Shown here: positions 1 through 10,151 of the stretch, in pieces
Layout of the letters: the number at the start of each line of letters is the position of its first letter
How positions within the stretch are numbered: the stretch's first letter is position 1
Assembly: GCA_936432065.2 (NCBI GenBank)
Contig: OW386291.2
Location: forward strand, 26,203,821-26,267,820
Direction of reading: 5' to 3'
DNA length: 64,000 nt
From: Rutpela maculata
Taxonomy: Eukaryota > Arthropoda > Insecta > Coleoptera > Cerambycidae
Program-made: the position numbers and the translations under genes
Notes under the pieces: model-generated
Seen by the model: only the letters and a program-made list of their open reading frames with translations
What the model was told of the DNA's origin: nothing
Databases searched by the model: none

Positions 1-213
1 GGTCCGTTCAATATACACGATATTGGACAAGTCAAAGAAATACATTACATTAATGCACAATTAAATAGGTATTAAATTAGTAATTTTTAAAAACATCCAT
101 TATTTAAAATATTAATATGCGAATGACAATTTTACACACTAAACAAAATTTTCCTCAAAACTATACTGACATGTAAATATATTAGTAAAACTGAATTATC
201 TAAAAATCTGCTG

Positions 214-734
214 ATCACGCATCATCCAGGTAATCAGTCACAGTATAATAAGATTTATTAATCAAAAATGATTTTAGTTTCTTTTTGAAGTGGTGCAGGG
301 GATTGTTAACTTTATATTTTCAGGCAAATTATTATAGAATTTTCTTCCAGCATATGATGGCATGATGGGGTCTTTTCAAATAAACAAGAACGATGTCTGG
401 GTAACTCGAGGAGAGAACTATGTCTCGTGCTATAATTACGATGGGCGGCATTAGGTGGAAACGTATCGATATTTTTTTTTACATATAAAATACAATTATA
501 AATATAAAGGGACGGAAAAGTTAGTATTTTGTGTTCCCGGAAAACTAGTTGGCACGAATCTGTTGGTTTTAATGAGAAAATAAGCCTGATAATTCTTTTT
601 GGGGTAATAAATATTCTGTTACAATTGCCAACAATTACCACCCCCATATCTGTAGGATGCTGGAAAAACAGAGAGAAACTAACCGGATTTACATATTTAT
701 GGATGCTATGATTGGCAAAAATCGTGTTGCACAC
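214..734 (-). pseudogene. C-terminal remnant of a non-LTR retrotransposon reverse transcriptase
   Basis: Read on the minus strand this gives the tail typical of Jockey/CR1-like polymerases: a stretch containing FPSLYIYNCILYVKKN, then NAAHRNYSTRH and LPRHRS. After two frame changes near positions 350 and 275 it continues with GRKFYNNLPENIK and KKKLKSFLINK and stops at 214-216. Only this C-terminal extension is left. The palm domain, endonuclease and ORF1 are absent. The element's 3' UTR would lie at 1-213. It is a dead fragment. The clade cannot be fixed from so short a piece. Confidence 0.75.
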
Positions 735-2148
735 TTAGAGTTTGAAACTCATGTCCTATAAATGTTATTAAGTAATACCCCCAGAAAGGATGTAAACTAC
801 CGTAATTCAAGATGTAACGAAAACGCTACACTGTTGCTTATTCGTTTCATTTCCATAGTTTTTTTCTCTCAACCCCGTGGAGGTGGTTTTCAAGCACAGG
901 GTCGAACATAGTCTAATTTCTTCTCTCTTCCACACAACGCAGGTGTTTCGAATTTTTATAAAAGTCACTGTAACTTTTTCAAACCTTACATACAATACAC
1001 ACACCCTCTGAGGGTCGACACTGTAGAATGTTGATGGAACGTAAGTTTCTAGTTCTATTTTAAAGTACTACGCAATTTCAGCCAATCATAGCATCCATGA
1101 AAATAGAAATCCTGTTGCATTTTACGTTTTTTCTTGTTTTTCTCGTGTCCTTTAAACTTGGTAGGTGGTTGTTCTCAACTCTATAGGGGCAGTTTATGAA
1201 GATTACGTCGGACCTGATGCAGTTTCTTATCACTTTAACAAAACTTAGACATTTTGACCTTTTTCAGCAGTCATTGCTGTTTTGGATCGATTTTTTTATA
1301 TATGGGGGCTAGTTTTCTCCCCTTTCTGGGGGGTGTGTTTCATATCTATTGTATGTACGCTGCTGTTTAACCTTAATTTATATAATTCGATTATTGATTA
1401 AGATGTAACAAGTATTCTCGTAGCTTAATATTCTTTTTACCCCATTTCAGGGACTCTAGCTAATGATTTTGGGGGTGTACGATTTTTTTTGACCCCGGAT
1501 TTGGATTCAGCGACCGAAAATACATAGGAATATATGGGTTTGGTTCGCTGCTTTGAACATTTTTTTTTGTGGGGCTTTTTGATGTGTGATGAAACATGGC
1601 TACCCTCGCTGTAAACAATTTTTTTGTGCAAAAAAAGAACCTTTTCTTTTTAGGAAAACAGGCTTCATCGCCGGTGGTTCAGAATCTCGGTAGATGAGTC
1701 GCAGGTAACAGTATAATTATTAAAATGATGGTTGTAAACATCGAGAAACCCTTTCTTTGTTGTTATTACTTTACCTAGAGAGAGAATAGGGGCGCCAATC
1801 TTTCTATTTTAAATTTACACTTTAAGTAGAGTTAGAAAGATAAACTAATCAAAGTATAGCGAGTTCAAAAAGTTTTTAAAAAAGAGGTGTAAACTTATTT
1901 TATGAATTTGCTGAAAATTAGAAACAAATAAATGTATCTTATTAAAATTACGACTATATATATCGCATTACTGAAACAATTCAATCAGCATTACTTTTAA
2001 AATCAATTTTATTAAAAATCAATTAAATGAGGTTTTAAAATTACTTTGTAATATTTACATAGGAATGACGATAATAGAGAACACATCCACGGAACAATAC
2101 ATTAAGATACAGCCACAGATTCGGGCTTAGACTTCATAGTGTTTAAAT
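735..2148. other. AT-rich sequence without a recognised gene
   Basis: Short open frames occur on both strands, such as 807-1004 and 1437-1631, but they resemble nothing known and carry no domain motif. A 16-base segment at 702-717 recurs inverted at 1081-1096, which hints at old rearrangement. No RNA gene or promoter is visible. Confidence 0.5.
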
Positions 2149-3221
2149 ATCACTGGCCGACAAAAAAAATGTTGTGTCTTTACAATCAAACATATCATTT
2201 CCTATGTATTTTGATGCGCTGAAACCAAATTTGACAAAAAAAAATTTTTCTACCTTGTCAATTTTTCTCTCCACCCCCATATAACCCCCATAAATTCTTA
2301 TAGGGGATATTTTTTGAAAAAATTTTTTAATTATTTTTTATGATTTTTGTATGGATTTTTTTGTGTCGTTGATCATGAATCTGAAGTCAAGAATAAATTT
2401 CGATTTAATGGCAGCTGTCAACAAGCTGTTAAATTTCACCAAAATGTAAAAAGTTGATATTAATTGTATATTCATAAGTATTTTAGGTCGCTAAATACAA
2501 ATCCGAAGTCAGAAATGAATTTTGAATTAATGACAGCGTTAGCAAACTGTCAAAATTTCCAAAAAAGATAAAGAGATGATGTTTAGTATATGCTGATATT
2601 AAGCCAAGATTAACATAATTATGTTAAGCTTGGCTTAATATCAGCATATAATAAACTTCATCTTTTTTGGAAATTTTGACAAACTGTCAAAATATTGACA
2701 GTTTTCTAACGCTGTCATTAATTCAAAATTCATTTTTGACTTAGGATTTGTATTCAGCGACCTCAAAAACTTAAGAATGTGCATTTAATATAAATTTTTT
2801 ACATTTTAGTAAAATTTGACCGTTTTTTGACAGCTGTCATTAAGTCATAATTCATTTCTGACTTCGGATTTGTATTTAGCGACCTAAAATACTTATGAAT
2901 ATACAATTAATATCAACTTTTTACATTTTGGTGAAATTTGACAGCTTGTTGACAGCTGCCATTAAATCGAAATTGATTCTTGACTTCAGATTCATGATCA
3001 ACGACACAAAAAATCCATACAAAAATCATAAAAAATAATTAAAAAAATTTTTTCAAAAAATATCCTCTATAAGAATTTATGGGGGTTATATGGGGGTGGA
3101 GAGAAAAATTGACACAGTAGAAAAATTTTTTTTGCCAAATTTGGTTTCAGCGCATCAAAATACATAGGAAATGATATGTTTGAATGTAAAGACAGAACAT
3201 TTTTTTTGTCGGCCAGTGTAA
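2149..3221. mobile_element. Long foldback element with internal subrepeats
   Basis: Both ends carry the same inverted sequence beginning CACTGGCCGACAAAAAAAAT, and the arms stay complementary for several hundred bases. Inside each arm are diverged direct copies of a ~120 bp unit with the core GACTTCGGATTTGTATT and AGCGACCTAAAATAC. The right arm appears to have one copy more than the left, so the fold is asymmetric. The inner loop is itself a perfect short palindrome around 2595-2640. No protein is encoded, so it would depend on a transposase made elsewhere. TA on the right flank and ATAT on the left allow, but do not prove, a TA target duplication. Confidence 0.85.
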
Positions 3222-3526
3222 TCTTTCAATATTTCATGAACAAACCTTATTTTCTAGAAATTGTGATCACAAATTCCGCACAAAATAAGTATACCTTTAC
3301 AGTTTAAGATAAGTATGATATAATAAATTTAAGTATACTTAAATAATGTATATAAGGCTAGGCCTTGTTTCCTTAATTATAGTAATAATAATAATATATT
3401 AAAATTTTGAAATGATCCTCCGAAAATAGGTTATTTTAGAGTAACACTGGTAGAATGAGATAATTCACAAATGTCACAGCTGGATATTTCTGGTATTGAA
3501 GTAAAATTTCCAAACCAAACTTGTAT

Positions 3527-4398
3527 AGCAATAACACCAAGCTTCTATTTTTGAAGATATCGAAAATTGTTCTTCTCAGAAGTTGCTTACAATACGATGT
3601 TATATTCAGAAATGAAATTTGGTTGTTCTACTTTAAAAATAAAAATTTTCCACTTTTTTACGCATACTTAATTCCCGAACTACATTTTTTTGCTCTTAAT
3701 ATTTCTCTCTATTTAATAGTTACAGCCTATATAATGGATTAAAATCCACTTTAAAGAACTTTTAGTAGTACCTTTTTGATCAAATAAATATTTTTGGAAA
3801 AAAGTTGAATTTCTTGGTGTATAGAGTTGTTCTCTTTTTTCCAGTGTTAACTGTTTCGAAATTTTGTAATACAATTCGCTTAACACAGTTTCATTTAACT
3901 CTATAACTAAATAGCAGAAGGGAAAAATGTCACTAACTACAGAACAAAGAAGAGAGAAGTAGGATTGGTGCCTATTGTGCTTTCATGAATATAAACTTAG
4001 CTTTCATAACATTTATTTTTGGACAACGTTTTTGCTTTTTTTTAACACTGTTTGAGTTAAATGAAACTCTCTTTAAGCGATTTGTATGAAAAAATTTCGA
4101 AAAAGTTAACACTGGAAAAAAGAGAACAACTATGCAACAAGAAATTCAGCATTTTCTCCCAAAATATTTATTTGATCAAAAAAGTACTGTTAAAAGTTAT
4201 GCAAAATGGATTTTTATCCATTACTTAGGCTGAAATTATTAAACAGAGAGAATTACTAAAACAGAAAAATATTGAAAAATATAGTCATGTATAAAAAGTA
4301 GATTTCTTTTATTTAAATATAACATTGCATTATTAGCAACTTCTTAAAATAACATTATTCGATATCTTCAAAAATAAAAGTAGTTTTTACTCTTGAAC
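3527..4398. mobile_element. Imperfect foldback (inverted repeat) element
   Basis: The segment from 3527, with TTTTGAAGATATCGAA, returns in inverted form at about 4375-4398. Intermediate blocks also pair, for example GATCAAATAAATATTTT at 3780 with its complement near 4165 and the CCAGTGTTAAC blocks near 3842 and 4104. The fold centre lies near 3960. The arms are diverged, so this is an old copy. The outer boundaries may extend 50-100 bp beyond the coordinates given. No coding capacity is seen. Confidence 0.75.
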
Positions 4399-4868
4399 CA
4401 ATTTCAAAAAAAGTAATTTTTTGACCTAGGCGCCAGCACTAACACAAATTTGTGCAGCTCCTTTTTCGTTTGAGAACATACACTAACTTTTACCAAGAAT
4501 ATAATTTTTCAGAAAGTCAATAACAACATAATTTCCCATATGGTGCAGAGTTTTTGGCGGACACTATAATATCCAGATACTTTCTATTTTAATTCATAAA
4601 AATAAAGATTCCCTTAGTACACCAAATAATATACATAATTCTCCAACACGACATCAAGATTATTTTTTACCAAAATATAACTACAACAGAACTAGAAAAC
4701 GTCTAATGTATTCTGGAATAAAAATTTGCAACAAATTACCACATCTAAAAACATAAATTTCAAAACTTTTAAACGCAAAATAAAAATATACGATAAGATA
4801 CTTTTACTTGAACATATATTTTGAAATTATCGGCGCAGGACAAAATATCTACAATACATGCTAAATTT
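4399..4868. other. AT-rich spacer
   Basis: No frame, RNA or repeat boundary is recognised here apart from short low-complexity A/T runs. Confidence 0.4.
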
Positions 4869-4991
4869 CCAACGTTTCGGTTTATTTACTAAACCTTCAT
4901 CGCAGCTTATAGTGCAAAATGTAAGCATTCGTGAAACTATATTTTGTGCTATAAGCCTTGATGAAGGTTTAGTAAATAAACCGAAACGTTG
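4869..4991. repeat. Palindrome whose arms carry hammerhead-ribozyme-like motifs
   Basis: The left arm (4869-4902) and right arm (4959-4991) are near-perfect inverted copies. Read outward, each has GATGA, a six-base stem GGTTTA/TAAACC with a short loop, then GAAAC. That is the order of the hammerhead ribozyme core (CUGAUGA, stem II, GAAA). The bases before GATGA do not fully fit the consensus CU, so self-cleavage is uncertain. Penelope-like elements and retrozymes are known to carry such motifs. The same pattern could be just a MITE palindrome. Confidence 0.55.
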
Positions 4992-5457
4992 ACAATTTAA
5001 CGACTATTTAATTTTCTCCTGCATCGACAATGTTCACTCCCTGATACTACCTAACCCCTAAAATAATAATATGTAAATTACAAATATAAAAAGGGTAATA
5101 TATTTTAATAAGGATTACAACAAATCAGGAATTTATGTCGATAGGTTATCTGTATGATTGGTATAGGAAAACCAACGTGTGAACAATTTAAAATATTTAA
5201 TATAGATAGTGCTAGCATGAAATGATATAAATGACCCAGATATCAAAAAATATGCATATAGTTACATTCTTTTCATTTTTATATGAACATTTAAAACGTT
5301 CTCATAAACGTCAGGAAAATTGTTTGAAATACATACAATAGAAAGATTTAAAAAATTGTCCAAAAAAATAATTTATACACGTTGTATGTGTTACACGTAT
5401 AAGGTGTAACACGTACAACAATAACATGTTGATGTTACACACCATTATCAGGACTTT
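4992..5457. other. Non-coding spacer with a small hairpin
   Basis: A short dyad lies at about 5378-5418 (GTTGTATGTGTTACACG pairing with its complement). Nothing else is recognised. Confidence 0.4.
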
Positions 5458-5510
5458 TTAAATTCCAAACTGAGTAAAAACACAGTAAAATGAAATAAAA
5501 CACAAAAATA

Positions 5511-5738
5511 ATGTATCCACTACAGAACGTAGGAACGAAGACACATCAGCTACTGGTACAAAAAATTGACGGCGACGAGAACTGTCTATATGGAGCACTA
5601 AGCCGTCAATTAGAAGGAGAAACCATAACAACCCGTCTTTTACCAGTCCCTTTTCATGTGCCATCACTTGGGCTAGATACAGAGTGTAAAATATATAATT
5701 TTGAGTTGTCAGGTGGGTGGTGGGTGTTTGAAGGGTAA
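5511..5738 (+). pseudogene. Fragment resembling an OTU-protease N-terminus inside a dispersed repeat
   Basis: The 75-residue frame starts MYPLQNVGTK and includes KIDGDENCLYGALSRQL, which resembles the OTU cysteine-protease signature D-G-N-C-L-F/Y. Here the glycine is replaced by E. OTU domains occur as cargo in insect Helitrons and other elements. The frame ends soon after, so no functional protease is possible. Its first ten codons recur at 40707 in another repeat copy (MDPIQNVGTK), showing that the segment is repetitive. The OTU assignment rests on this one motif. Confidence 0.45.
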
Positions 5739-7260
5739 TACATATCTCGGGACGTACGATAGGCGATTTTGTGAGTACTGATTGGTTTCGTACATAATCC
5801 AGAACTAGGTATAGTGTTCTTGGTGTAAGGCAATAGAACAAATTAAAAAGGAAATGGAAGGGAACAGCAGTATCACAGATAAATGTTGTTGATCTTTGAC
5901 TTTTTGTTTGTGTCTGTTTTAAGAGGAGTGCATTTTGTGGTATTGTATGTTTTTTGCATTGTGAGTGTTATAATATAGCGTTGAAAATCTGATTCTAACA
6001 GCTTTCTTAAAGGATAGTCTGAAAGTGTTTATACATCCAAGCCCTTGAAACTGTCGACCGCTCTCACCATGAATTTGTGGTGGGCAGTAAATTATTAAAG
6101 AATGGCAGTGATATTCATGTGTAAATCCAAAAAGCTATAATTTTTTGTCATACTAACATAAAACAATTAAGTGATATAGCTAATATTTAATTAATATGGG
6201 TGATTAAATCTCTCAGTGCAAAGAAGTGAAAAAAAAAAGGGTGACAAAGGCCGTTGTTAAGTGAAAAATTCTACATAGAGTGATACATATTAGCACAACA
6301 GCCGCAATAATCAAATGCATTACTTTTAAAGTATGGTTATAATATTTTCTTAGGTAAATTATCAAGTGAGGTTCCTCAGGTCAAAATTGCGCTCGTTGTT
6401 AAGTGAAAAATTCTACATTAAATTCTTCTAAAAATAGTGAAACCAGGTTATACATGGAAAGGATCATGAACAAACTGGGAAAGGACCAAACATACTGGGA
6501 AAGAAAAGCGAGGGGAAAAATGGAATTCCACAAAGAAATCGCAGCGATATATACTCTACCAGAACCAGAGGAGTCAGAAGACTTAGAAGAAGAAGAAGAT
6601 TCGTAGAAACAAAAATACAAAAAGAGGAGCACAAACACTCTATATCATGACACAATGAGGACACGCATTTCACAAATTCCTACAGACATATACTCTACCA
6701 GAACCATAAACGGAGGAATCAGAAGGCTCAGAAGGAGGAGAAGAAAATCTGTAGAAGCAGAAACACAAAAAATAGGAGCATAAACATTAAATATAACAAA
6801 CACAATGCGGCAAAGAATTTCACAAACACTTACACTGCCCACCTCCTACTCCTGTACCATGCGTCATGCTGACAACAACCAACAAGCATGATCCAAATCC
6901 AATCCAACATCGGAAACCGAGGAATCAGAAGACTCAGAAAAAGAAGAATCGAAGAAGCAGAAACATAAAAAGAGGAGCATAAACACTCCATATCACGACC
7001 CAACGCGGCAACATATTGCACAAGAAGACTCGAACCAAAAACGCAAAAAAGAGAACTTAAATGCTCCCCCCCTTCACAATGCGGTAACGCATCTCACAAT
7101 ACCTACACCTCCCATCCCACATTCCTTTACCATGCACCATGTGGCTCTCGCTGCTGGCAACAAGCATGACCCTAATCCAACCCAGCGTGGACGTGGCAGG
7201 CCCAGCTGTACACCTGAGAGTGGCAGCAATGCCTACCGCACGCTGGCAAATCAATCAATA
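5739..7260 (+). mobile_element. Unclassified dispersed retroposon-like repeat, copy 1
   Basis: Blocks at 5739-5790 and 5930-6105 recur at about 38366-38630. The 3' part at 6480-7260 recurs at about 40990-41300. The 3' end runs into a short AATC microsatellite, as expected for some non-LTR or SINE-like retroposons. From 6560 to 7020 three diverged direct units share a core with GAATCAGAAG and AAAAGAGGAGCA. A 67-residue acidic frame at 6403-6606 is the only open frame and has no recognisable domain. Blocks are in a different order in the second copy, so the boundaries are approximate. Confidence 0.6.
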
Positions 7261-8763
7261 TTTAAAATTTGATTACCTTAAAAAAAACTTAAATTGTGAA
7301 GCAATAAGAAAGAAATAAATATAATTGTAGCATACAACACAGGTAAAAGCAGCTACCTTTTTGTTTCGCAGTGTAACAAAATAAAAATCCCGATTTTTTT
7401 TCGATTACACGACTTTTATTATTTTATGCATCTTCTGCCTGTACATTAAAATGGCCCTATTTTACCAAATTACTTAGTATTTTGATTTGTCTGTAGCAAA
7501 AAAACACATCTGCTTAGTATTTTTGTAGGTGTATAGAGAAATCAATTTGTTCAAACATAATTTTACCATAATTAATTTAATATTGCAAATTACATATAAC
7601 TCCCAGTTCATAAATTTATTAGATTTTGGTTCTGTACCCTGATTTAATTAATCTGTATATTTTCAGTGCACTAGTACTTCTAAATCAATATATGTGTTCC
7701 CGAGATCATCGTTTATCGAAAATTATTGTTGACGTTACAATTTTTTACATAAACATTCATGCCAATAGAGAACGATATATAAACAAAATTTCATTTCTTA
7801 AGTGCCCGAGTTTTCTACAAAGAAGCCGATGGGAAGTAACAGCCGTAATATGTTTATTAAATGCTGATACATCGAAAAACGCTTGCCTTACAAATTCCAA
7901 ACGAATGGTTAGAGAAAGTTTCGGAGCAAGCTAATAAATTTGAGTGATATATGAGGCTAATTATATAAAAATTAATCGAGATGATAACTGTGAATGCTTC
8001 TAAAGATAATCCGATATTCTTTACTACAATCATGTGTGGCAGTAATAGATTAGACTGTCTGCAGTGCGATATTTTGTTGAAATTTAGATGCTCAAATCTT
8101 GAGAACAAGGAAATTGCACACATGTGATAGCTATTTAGCTAGTAGTAAATATGTGCAATGGTGTGTTTCTATTTGAGTTTTTCTATGAGAAATTACAAAC
8201 AACTTGCTTGGACGGTCTGGTAATAATATAAAACAGATTTCTTTTTCTCGTTACAGGATGCATTAAATTTCGAGGTTTGATTTCATCACTGCTTTTAATA
8301 TAAATTGACTACAAAATACTTGCACACCAGAAGTTTGTTTCTAAGAACTGTTGAGTGGAACATGGCTCCAAAATATACAAAATTTGTCCTTTCGGCCCCT
8401 TGAGATGAAACATTTACCAAATAAAAGTTCCTTAAGAACCCTGGAAAAGTTCTATAGTACCAGCCTTCGATCGCAATTTCTATACACTCTAGCGGCCTCA
8501 AAAATATAAGCATATCTCTTATGAAATGTAAGGAAGTCATAAAGCTCAACAGGTCGAAATATTTACGTGTAATTCAGACACCTGAAGCTCACTTAGGATG
8601 ATGCATAACTTACAAAGGGGTTTAGAAATTTCATGTTATTTGTTTTTGTTATATTTTTCCATACATATAAGCACAGTTGGGAGATTAGAAATGGAAAATT
8701 TCACCATCAAACTGGTACATAAATCAGTATTTTCTTACTGTAACGCGAAAACTAAATACAATT
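7261..8763. other. AT-rich sequence, no recognised gene
   Basis: A 102-codon frame at 7626-7934 and an 84-codon antisense frame at 8295-8549 show no motif that I know. A short dyad lies near 8111-8156. No repeat boundary is evident. Confidence 0.45.
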
Positions 8764-9326
8764 ACTTCCACTTCTAGTACCGCAAAAATTTGAAAATTTG
8801 TATTGTTCAAATAGGCTTAGAACATCATGAAACGTTAAGGTTTTAAGTTTGAGAAAAAATAATTCTGTCTGTCAGTCTGCCTGTCTGTCTTCCTGTCTGT
8901 CTGTCAGCCTATCGTTCTGTCTGTGTTTTTTTTTTGTTTTTTTATGAGCATGATTACTCTAGAACCGTTTGAGGTATTGACTTGAAATTTGGTACACGTG
9001 TGTATTTCAACGAGATCTGGAATTAGATTATATTTTGATCTTATTTCGTTGAAGGGTTAGGGGGTAAATTGTGGCAAATTGGGCTAAATAAGTAAATAAA
9101 GCAAGCAAGAGTTCATAAATTTGGTATTTAGTATATACAAGAGAAGGTAAGGTCTCAAAAATTATTTTGGCATTAGCCACCCCAATATTAAAGGGGGTAA
9201 AAAATGTTATTTAGTGCGTGTACAAGAACTATAAGCCTCAAAATATTTTCTACTTCAACCACCCCAACCCCACTACAGATGTGGCATATCGGTTTATGAG
9301 TTCTTGAGGTGAACGATTTCAAATAT
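8764..9326 (+). repeat. Dispersed repeat family D, copy 1, left half
   Basis: This is the left part of a ~700 bp repeat also present at 19612-20345 (inverted) and 36106-36770. Shared landmarks are a CTGT microsatellite at 8870-8925, then ACTTGAAATTTGGTACACG, a G-rich GGGGGTAAATT block and ACGATTTCAAATATT at the break. The repeat is interrupted at 9326 by the Gypsy element and resumes at 13105. No protein is encoded. Confidence 0.85.
8866..8925. repeat. (CTGT)n microsatellite
   Basis: Imperfect CTGT/CTGC tetranucleotide run inside dispersed repeat D. The same position in the inverted copy holds a CAGA run at 20166-20227, so the array belongs to the repeat family. Confidence 0.85.
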
Positions 9327-9772
9327 TGTAATATGTTGCAACCCCTTGAGATTTAAGGTTATGTTAGTTGCACTGAAAAGTAGGCACAGAATTCAGTAGT
9401 TCGGATGTCTGAATGTGGAAAGAACTTACTAGAAGGTCTAGAGTGATGACATATCTGTTCTGGAACTGTCTAGAGTATGGTGACGTCATCAGAGAAGCTT
9501 CTAGATCTGTCATTTTTAGGTATATAAGGCATGGAGTAAACCAAAAGGAAAGAAGTTAGTGCAGTACTAATTGTCAGTTGAAATGGTCAGAGAGTAAACA
9601 CAGTGATAAAGTGACTGAATAACTGAATTGTAATACACAGTGTATTATTAGCCAAGTAAATTATTTGATGTAATTAAGTAAGTTAATAAACTAGTGTTTA
9701 GTGTTACCCTGTTGTTATAATTTCCGAACCCACGATACAGGGTGTTTACAAAAAGGGTGTAAGCACGTTACA
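9327..9772 (+). repeat. 5' LTR of the Gypsy element
   Basis: Begins TGTAATATGTTGCAACCC and ends CACGTTACA. It holds the likely core promoter TATATAAGG at 9521, a palindromic TGACGTCA (CRE-like) at 9481, heat-shock-element-like GAAGCTTCTAGA just after it, and AATAAA near 9690. Transcription probably starts 25-30 bp after the TATA box. Confidence 0.93.
9521..9529 (+). promoter_or_regulatory. LTR TATA box
   Basis: TATATAAGG in the 5' LTR, duplicated in the 3' LTR near 12853. It is the only TATA-like motif placed correctly for an LTR promoter. Confidence 0.6.
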
Positions 9773-9774
9773 AT

Positions 9775-9792
9775 TGGTGTCAGAAGCGGAAT
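9775..9792 (+). other. Primer binding site, leucine-tRNA type
   Basis: TGGTGTCAGAAGCGGAAT lies two bases after the 5' LTR. It matches, with two differences, the complement of the 3' end of eukaryotic leucine tRNA (ending TTCTGACACCA). It would prime minus-strand DNA synthesis. Confidence 0.75.
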
Positions 9793-10151
9793 TATAACAG
9801 AAGATTTCTGGACTGTTCAAGAAGAGGTTTCTACAGTGTTCTTCTCGGAAATTAGTGGTGACATGGAGGATTAACTTACGGGACATTGTTTAAGGACTAT
9901 TTTTGGACTCAAAACTGTGAAAAAGTGCGTTTTCGGGAAAGTGACAGATACACTGAAAAAGACTCATTTGTGCTAGTGCGTGAAAATTACTAGAACTTTT
10001 CTATTTGGACATTAGTGGAGATTAGTAAGTTCTCTGAACTGGATAAGTGACAAAAGATAAGACTTTTTCGTGCTATTTCGAGATTTGTCTGGAAAGTTCC
10101 ATTACCGACATTGACGTGACAGTTAAATTTATTTTATTTTAATTTCATCGT

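Noticed and set aside
5458..5841. 127-codon minus-strand frame
   Set aside because: It overlaps the OTU-like plus frame and repeat E-like blocks, and shows no domain. Likely antisense chance.
6399..7021. Several minus-strand frames rich in S, L, F and V
   Set aside because: Antisense shadows of the GAAGAAGAA-rich repeat units. No motif and no conserved start.
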